A DNA stretch of 64,000 nucleotides, from the NCBI RefSeq assembly GCF_004345245.1, contig NZ_SLUQ01000016.1:1-64000 (forward strand), in the 5' to 3' direction. The DNA comes from Rhizobium sp. BK251 (GTDB lineage Bacteria; Pseudomonadota; Alphaproteobacteria; Rhizobiales; Rhizobiaceae). Below are positions 59,130-64,000 of the stretch, piece after piece. The notes under the pieces were generated by a model. The model had not been told where the DNA came from. It searched no databases and saw only the letters and a program-made list of their open reading frames with translations. Numbering within the stretch: the first letter of the stretch is position 1; each line of letters starts with the position of its first letter. Made by a program: the position numbers and the translations under genes.

Positions 59130-59386
59130 TACCGTGAGCATGTCCACACGGGAGAAGGTTCGCGAGCGGGCAGCGGCGGACGCGGGGCTGGGGTCCGTCA
59201 ACGCGCCAACGGCCGAATGCTCGTTCGCGAACCTTATGGCCAATTGGTGGCAACAAAAAGGGCTTCTTGCAGCCGGTATGGTTCCTCCGCTGAAGGCGCC
59301 GGGTTCTTCTGACATTTGTTCCGTCATCTTATGCATTGGAGGTTGATCATAGTGAGTTCAGGCTTGCTCAATGAGCCGATGCCGGC

Positions 59387-59668
59387 TTATTCGGCTGCCA
59401 CAATGAGTGCGCTACGGGCAGACTCCTGCGTATACCGACCATTCATTGCGCCGAGCAGGATATCGCCAGCGGCCTCATAGGCCTGGCCCTCATGGACTGG
59501 CCATCTGTTCAGCAGACCCTCGGCGGCGCGCGTTTTTCCCGGAAGCCGGCCAGTGATAGGGAGCTCGCCAGCGGCCTCCCCTGTATTCGAAACCGAGCGC
59601 ATGCGACCGCTCTGAATCTCGATTGCAACCGGGGTATTCCACGGCTTGCCTAGAACGAGCGTTCCCAT
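59387..59668 (-). CDS. DUF982 protein
   Basis: The 93-residue protein matches DUF982: WNTPVAIEIQSGRMRSVSNTGEAAGEL, then a helical stretch (AYEAAGDILLGAM) and a charged end. GGAGGTGTAAGAC precedes the ATG. DUF982 proteins are small, abundant in rhizobia, and of unknown function. A second DUF982 gene ends 3 bases upstream, so the two form a tandem unit. Confidence 0.8.
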   Translation of the reverse strand: MGTLVLGKPWNTPVAIEIQSGRMRSVSNTGEAAGELPITGRLPGKTRAAEGLLNRWPVHEGQAYEAAGDILLGAMNGRYTQESARSALIVAAE

Positions 59669-59671
59669 GTC

Positions 59672-59950
59672 TTACACCTCCGGCCTGTACGAATGGTGGT
59701 CCGCCGGCTTGAACTGCTTGCCGGGACGGCGGATGGCGCTATCCTCCTCGCTGGGGAAGCCGGCGTCGCTGGCTGCGGTGAGCAAGGCCGTGCGCGCTCT
59801 TTCTGCAGTTTCAGGACGCCCGAGTGCCTCGGAACACGCCTGCATTGCCGCAAAGAAGCTTTCATCGTGGGGGGCGGGCCATTTGCAGGCCAGCAGAACG
59901 AGGGCCTCGCGAGGATTCGTTATCGTGATAATTTCGCGGATTCCGTGCAT
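59672..59950 (-). CDS. DUF982 protein (second copy)
   Basis: The domain spans nearly all 92 residues from the start at 59950: IREIITITNPREALVLLACKWP, then FFAAMQACSEALGRPETAERARTALLTAA. A longer frame to 60046 exists but lacks similarity; the ribosome site is weak for both. It lies 3 bases before its paralogue, with which it shares the TP-x-EA and W-P-type layout but modest identity. Confidence 0.7.
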   Translation of the reverse strand: MHGIREIITITNPREALVLLACKWPAPHDESFFAAMQACSEALGRPETAERARTALLTAASDAGFPSEEDSAIRRPGKQFKPADHHSYRPEV

Positions 59951-60076
59951 CTGAGCACGACCGGCGAACGCCAGCGCTTTTCCATGTGGATCTCCTCCCG
60001 GGCGACCGAACTTGTGCCGCCGCCATCGCGAGACAGTCAGCGTCATTAAAAAAGGGGGAGGGAGACAAAGTTCCTC

Positions 60077-60517
60077 TTAAGCCCCTAGCCGCGCCTCTGC
60101 GTAATTATCATTGTAGTCGTCGTTTGTGTGGCCGATCTCATGCTTGGCAGCTCGAACCAAGAAGCCTGATCGGGTCAACCCTTGGGATTCGGCGAACGCA
60201 TCGATTGCTTTTAGGACGTCTTCTGGCAGAGTGATATTTACGCGAACCGCTCTTTTGGCTTCCGTCTTGACGCCAACTAGAATTGCAACGCCGTCTTGGT
60301 TCTCCGCGTCTGCCATCACCGCCTCCAATGTGGAGGGTTCGGGTACTGCTTCGCCGTCTTCGGCCAGACCTTCGATGTGTAGGGCTAAGGCTTCTTCGGC
60401 CATTGCTCGTGCATCATCGAGGTCAGTTCCAGCAGTGACCAGGCCAGGAAAATCGGGAAAGGACACACCGTAATCACTGTCGGCGTCCTTATGGATCAAT
60501 CCGATATAATTGCGCAT
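60077..60517 (-). CDS. hicB: HicB antitoxin
   Basis: The 146-residue antitoxin has the HicB fold at its N-terminus (about 4-60: YIGLIHKDADSDYGVSFPDFPGLVTAGTDLDDA in outline) and a C-terminal ribbon-helix-helix DNA-binding domain (VRVNITLPEDVLKAIDAFAESQG). It neutralises HicA and represses the operon. The start at 60517 follows GAGGTGACAAAC, 5 bases after the hicA stop, so toxin and antitoxin are co-translated. Confidence 0.9.
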   Translation of the reverse strand: MRNYIGLIHKDADSDYGVSFPDFPGLVTAGTDLDDARAMAEEALALHIEGLAEDGEAVPEPSTLEAVMADAENQDGVAILVGVKTEAKRAVRVNITLPEDVLKAIDAFAESQGLTRSGFLVRAAKHEIGHTNDDYNDNYAEARLGA

Positions 60518-60522
60518 GTTTG

Positions 60523-60711
60523 TCACCTCAGCTTAAGTCCGGCTTGTTTCTCGATACTCTTCAGGGTTCCGATCGGGATGTCCCTTTTCGGGTGTGGAAC
60601 AGTGACGCGCCTAGGTTTCTCGGGATGCCTAAACTGGACATGTTTGCCCTTGGTAGCGACCTCGGACCAGCCATCCTTTTGCAATTCCGCAATGATATCA
60701 CCGCTCTTCAT
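60523..60711 (-). CDS. hicA: HicA toxin (mRNA interferase)
   Basis: The 62-residue toxin has a double-stranded-RNA-binding-like fold with the catalytic histidine H24 (TKGKHVQFRHP) and a C-terminal PHPKRDIPIGTLKSIEKQAG. It cleaves mRNA when free of HicB. The start at 60711 (MKSGDIIAEL) has GGAG just upstream; in-frame ATGs at 60723 and 60717 lie within or next to the operator and would add a few residues. The module appears intact. Confidence 0.88.
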   Translation of the reverse strand: MKSGDIIAELQKDGWSEVATKGKHVQFRHPEKPRRVTVPHPKRDIPIGTLKSIEKQAGLKLR

Positions 60712-60722
60712 CTCCATAATCA

Positions 60723-60738
60723 TACACACGAATGTGTA
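60723..60738. promoter_or_regulatory. Candidate HicB operator
   Basis: TACACACGAATGTGTA is a 6-bp inverted repeat around CGAA, directly before the hicA start. It is a good candidate for autorepression by HicB. Confidence 0.55.
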
Positions 60739-61257
60739 CAGTGGCAAGCGCAACGTAGTATGACTTCGGATCCGCTTTGAGTGAAGGTGGTTCTCGCCAT
60801 CTATGTGCGACGGACACTTCACAATCGAAACAGGTTCCCGTTACGAGCTTAGAAAGCCGTATACTCTGTATTGATGGGAACCATCGCTGCACGCGACCAA
60901 AGATCAATCAGTGGCAGCGCCGGTTCCTGCTGGATAGCCGTCACGATCTGGAGGGCCCCGTCGGACGCCGGCGACGACCAGGCCTCTCCACCCTAGACCG
61001 GCGGCCCCGCGTTTTTAGAAGTGCATGAGCGCTTTGTGCCTTGCCGTACCTGGGCTTTGCGCCCCCGCCATCCCCCTAAGCTTTATTTATCCGGGACACG
61101 CTAGTTGCGGCTCAAGTTAGGGGTATTCCGGATTTCGCGATCCCTCGAATGAAGGACAAACGCGCTTCGGGAAGACTAAGACGAGCTGCCGGTACCGAAA
61201 CGACTGCAGCAATTTAGGAGTTACTCGGGCAACCTTGAATCATCTCCGGGCCATTCA
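60739..61257. other. Intergenic region upstream of hicAB
   Basis: About 520 bases carry no supported gene. A forward frame at 60777-61028 lacks a ribosome site and resembles nothing known. Confidence 0.5.
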
Positions 61258-62118
61258 TCATGCGGTCGCGTTCACGAGATGGTCCGATAGGGTCGAGATA
61301 AACGCACGAAGACGCTGAAGACGTCGTAGGTCCCGGTGATATCCCATCCAGATGTCGCGCGCCGGCGGGGGGGTCGGCAGTTTCAGTCTGCGGATGCCCA
61401 CGATCTGATCACCGACCACGCGGGGCAGGACGGCGATTCCGACGCCCTGCCGGCACATGCGCCCCTGGACGTTGCGGTTGTTCGATCGCAGGACCGGTCT
61501 CGCGTTGGGGAAACTCTCAATGAGCCAAGCGATATCGGGGAACTGCCCGGTCGACGTATCGTGGGTGATCAGCCGGAAACCAGTCCCGTCGCCATATTTC
61601 GGATCAGGCGACTCCTCGGCGATGTAGACGCCGTATTCGAGCCTGAAGAGCCGCCGCTGAACGACATCGGCAGTGTTGAATGGAACGATACGAAAAGCGA
61701 CGTCGGCCTCGCGCTGGGCGAGGTTGAACAGGCGCGTGCCGGTCAGGATCTCGACGTCGACATTGGGGTAGGCGTTCGAGAAATCCGCCAGAATGGGAGG
61801 CAATACATAGGCTCCGAACCAGTCCGCTGATGATATGCGCAGACTGCCTTTGAGTTTTTGCTCCTGCCCCGCAAGCCGGCGCTCCATGGCGAGCGCGCCC
61901 TCTTCCATCTGCTCCGCCAGCGCGATGATCCCATGGCCCTCTTCGGTCAGGACAAGACCGTCGGCCGTTCGCTGGAAGAGCGTGTGACCAATCGCCTGCT
62001 CAAGTGCGCGCAGGCGCCTGCCGACGGTCGGATGGCTGGTCTGCAGAGAACGCGCGGCGCCGCCGAGCGTGCCGGATCGCGCCACAGCAAGAAAGATCCG
62101 GATGTCACTCCATTCCAT
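61258..62118 (-). CDS. LysR-family transcriptional regulator
   Basis: The 286-residue regulator has an N-terminal winged helix (about 3-62: WSDIRIFLAVARSGTLGGAARSLQTSHPTVGRRLRALEQ) and an effector-binding domain (SLRISSADWFGAYVLPPIL in outline; GVGIAVLPRVVGD). The start at 62118 places MEWSDIRIF first, as in relatives. It is divergent from the SDR gene at 62297; LysR proteins commonly control such a divergent neighbour, so that SDR and perhaps the hydrolase after it are likely targets. Confidence 0.88.
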   Translation of the reverse strand: MEWSDIRIFLAVARSGTLGGAARSLQTSHPTVGRRLRALEQAIGHTLFQRTADGLVLTEEGHGIIALAEQMEEGALAMERRLAGQEQKLKGSLRISSADWFGAYVLPPILADFSNAYPNVDVEILTGTRLFNLAQREADVAFRIVPFNTADVVQRRLFRLEYGVYIAEESPDPKYGDGTGFRLITHDTSTGQFPDIAWLIESFPNARPVLRSNNRNVQGRMCRQGVGIAVLPRVVGDQIVGIRRLKLPTPPPARDIWMGYHRDLRRLQRLRAFISTLSDHLVNATA

Positions 62119-62296
62119 CGCCACACCCACACAAAACCGAACGCCGAGAATACACTTATGTCACTTAAAGAACAAATCTGAGCACCTAGATTCCTGCCAT
62201 CGTCTGAAGGCGCGCCCCTCTGTGGATCGCCGCATTCGTGAGGGCGAAGGAAACGCGACCCTCGGCGTCGACCGAAAGCAACTCGGAGAAAAACTA

Positions 62297-63121
62297 ATGA
62301 AAACTTGGCTCATCACAGGCTGCTCAAGCGGCTTCGGACAGCGGCTCGCGCTCGGCGCGGCACAGCGAGGCGATCGGGTCATCGCCACGGCCCGCAATGT
62401 AAAGACGATCGAAGAGATGGCTCAGCCTTTCGGCGGCCGCATGATCACCTTGCCACTCGACGTGACCGATGCGGCGACGGCCAAGGCAGCGGTCGCAAAG
62501 GCGCTCGAGACCTTTGGCGGCATTGACGTGCTCGTGAACAATGCCGGCTACGCACTGTTCGGCGCAATCGAGGAAGGCGCGCCCGAGGAATATCGACCGA
62601 TGTTCGAGGTGAACCTCTTCGGTCTGATCGAAACCACCAGAGCCGCGCTACCCGTCCTGCGACGTTCGGGCGGAACGATCGTCAACATGTCGTCCGGTGC
62701 GGGCATCGAGGGCCGCGGCGGCGGAGGGTATTACCACGCCGCCAAGTTTGCCGTGGAAGGGATTTCCGAAGCGCTCGCCGGCGAGCTGAAGCCGTTCGGC
62801 ATTCGCGTGCTGATCGTCGAACCTGGGCCGTTTCGCACCGATTTCCTTGGACGCTCGATCAGGATAGCAGCCAACGAAATGCCGGAATACTCTGCGAGCT
62901 CGCGCAAGCACTATCGCGAAACCAACGACGGCAATCAGGCGGGCGATCCCGACAAGGCGGTTGCGGTGATCCTGCAGGCAGTCGATGCCGATGACGCCCC
63001 GCTTCATCTGCCGCTCGGCCCGATAGCGCATTCGATCGCCGAGCGAAAGCTGGCTTCGTTCCGCAGCGATATCGACGCCTGGCGCGACATCACCATCGCC
63101 ACCGATTTCGACCAGCCCTGA
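62297..63121 (+). CDS. SDR family oxidoreductase
   Basis: The 274-residue short-chain dehydrogenase has the cofactor motif TGCSSGFG (8-15), NNAG (81-84) and the catalytic S132/S133, Y146 and K150 (YHAAK). The sequence layout (classical SDR, NADP-type basic residue after strand 2, TARN) suggests an NADP(H) preference. GGAGAAAAAC precedes the ATG. The substrate is unknown. It is followed 49 bases later by an alpha/beta hydrolase on the same strand and is probably controlled by the divergent LysR protein. Confidence 0.9.
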   Translation: MKTWLITGCSSGFGQRLALGAAQRGDRVIATARNVKTIEEMAQPFGGRMITLPLDVTDAATAKAAVAKALETFGGIDVLVNNAGYALFGAIEEGAPEEYRPMFEVNLFGLIETTRAALPVLRRSGGTIVNMSSGAGIEGRGGGGYYHAAKFAVEGISEALAGELKPFGIRVLIVEPGPFRTDFLGRSIRIAANEMPEYSASSRKHYRETNDGNQAGDPDKAVAVILQAVDADDAPLHLPLGPIAHSIAERKLASFRSDIDAWRDITIATDFDQP

Positions 63122-63170
63122 GCGCTGGTCGCTAACTCTGTTTGAATGTCACATCGATTGGAAACTCATC

Positions 63171-64000
63171 ATGATCGCAACCTTGAAGGGGTTTACCCAA
63201 CAGCTGGTGCCGGTGAATGGCATCAAGATCAACGCCGTCACGGGAGGCTCCGGACCGCCGTTCCTTCTGCTTCACGGCTGGCCGGAAACATGGTGGGAAT
63301 GGCACCATGCAATGCCACTGCTAGCCGAGCATTTCAGCGTGGTGGCCATTGATCTGCGCGGCGCGGGCTTTTCCGACTGCCCGCTTGACGGCTATGACAA
63401 GGTCACGATGGCGCGCGACGCGCACGAGGTCATGGTTGCCCTTGGGCATGAACGCTATGCTGTATGCGGCCATGACATCGGCGGGATGGTGGCTTTACCC
63501 CAAGCTGCCGTTTATCGGCAGGCTGTTACGCACCTGGCCGTCCTTGATGTTCCGCTTCCCGGCTGGACGCAATGGGAGGCGACCACTGCAAGGATCTGGC
63601 ACTTTAGCTTCCATATGAACCGGGATCTGCCGGAACGCCTGATCCATGGTCGTGAATATGACTATGTTTCGGCCTTCATGGCAGAGCGGTTCTACGATCA
63701 CAGCACCTTCAATCCGGCGGACATCGAGATCTACGCGAAAGCGATGGCCCTTCCTGGCCGCACGCGTGGCGGCATGGAATGGTATCGCACCCTTGCCGCT
63801 GACCATGCGGCCGCGCTCGAGTACAAGAAGCGACCGCTCGAGATACCGGTGCTCGGTCTCGGCGGAGAGCAGCGCTTCGGTCCGCAAATGGTTCCGATGC
63901 TCAAGGAGTTCGCCAGCAATGTAACGGGCGGCTCGATTGCGCGGTGCAGCCACTATGTTGCCGACGAGCGGCCGAATGAAGTCGCAGCCACTCTGATCGA
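63171..64000 (+). CDS. Alpha/beta hydrolase, epoxide-hydrolase-like, runs off the window
   Basis: From ATG 63171 (GGAAAC upstream) the frame stays open to base 64000, giving at least 276 residues. It shows the oxyanion motif HGWPETW and the nucleophile motif GHDIGG, with aspartate as nucleophile. The cap is followed by the C-terminal histidine in CSHYVADERP. An aspartate nucleophile is typical of epoxide hydrolases and haloalkane/fluoroacetate dehalogenases. The 3' end is not in the window. It probably belongs to the SDR gene's operon. Confidence 0.85.
   Translation, partial: MIATLKGFTQQLVPVNGIKINAVTGGSGPPFLLLHGWPETWWEWHHAMPLLAEHFSVVAIDLRGAGFSDCPLDGYDKVTMARDAHEVMVALGHERYAVCGHDIGGMVALPQAAVYRQAVTHLAVLDVPLPGWTQWEATTARIWHFSFHMNRDLPERLIHGREYDYVSAFMAERFYDHSTFNPADIEIYAKAMALPGRTRGGMEWYRTLAADHAAALEYKKRPLEIPVLGLGGEQRFGPQMVPMLKEFASNVTGGSIARCSHYVADERPNEVAATLI

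Overview
The window looks like part of a large extrachromosomal replicon (plasmid or chromid) of an alphaproteobacterium in the Rhizobiaceae (Rhizobium, Sinorhizobium/Ensifer or Agrobacterium type). The main evidence is a complete repABC replication and partition cassette with its antisense RNA (45.3-48.95 kb). Supporting evidence is a TraR/TraI-like quorum-sensing pair beside it, promoters matching the alphaproteobacterial general-stress sigma factor (EcfG/RpoE2: GGAAC, 16-17 bases, then a GTT core), and families common in rhizobia (DUF982, DUF2934, DUF3606, DUF3618, DUF763). Genus and species cannot be fixed from the sequence alone.

Region 1 (1-15 kb) is a stress and envelope island of mostly small genes: an SDR enzyme, DUF3606, DUF421, a 'nutrient-deprivation' protein/holin-like/DUF3618 operon, a PNPOx-like stress protein, a PLP enzyme, an isochorismatase-like hydrolase and a periplasmic protein. 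At least seven of these genes have an EcfG-type promoter. A complete IS21-family element (9842-12174, with a 5-bp target duplication) sits inside a DUF2934 gene that also carries a frameshift. Region 2 (15-23 kb) holds a two-gene signalling operon. It encodes a soluble hybrid histidine kinase of about 2100 residues with eleven 92-residue HAMP repeats, GAF, kinase core and three receivers, followed by a receiver-kinase-receiver protein.

Region 3 (23-29 kb) has a DUF763 gene, small unknown genes, an array of five CcrM (GANTC) sites at exactly 11-bp spacing, and a SARP-type regulator paired with an exported single-haem protein. Region 4 (29.5-41.3 kb) is a catabolic block. It contains a polyamine-type ABC importer, a TauD-like dioxygenase, an RraA-family protein, a nitrilase-family hydrolase, three XRE regulators, an ornithine-cyclodeaminase-family enzyme, an MmgE/PrpD protein and an amidohydrolase. 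Together these suggest uptake and stepwise breakdown of an unidentified nitrogenous compound.

Region 5 (41-50 kb) is the replicon core: two divergent OmpR-type regulators with degenerate receivers, LuxR and LuxI homologues, repA-parS-repB-ctRNA-repC, and an orphan Xre/MbcA/ParS-type antitoxin. Region 6 (50-53 kb) has a 552-residue protein of unknown function followed by a gene graveyard (Phd/VapC remnants, an IS66 orfA scar and a LysR pseudogene). Region 7 (53-64 kb) carries ion-homeostasis genes (NhaA, ClC), a MarR repressor with matching operators before itself and a membrane-protein gene, two DUF982 genes, a HicAB toxin-antitoxin module, a LysR regulator divergent from an SDR gene, and an alpha/beta hydrolase that runs off the end.
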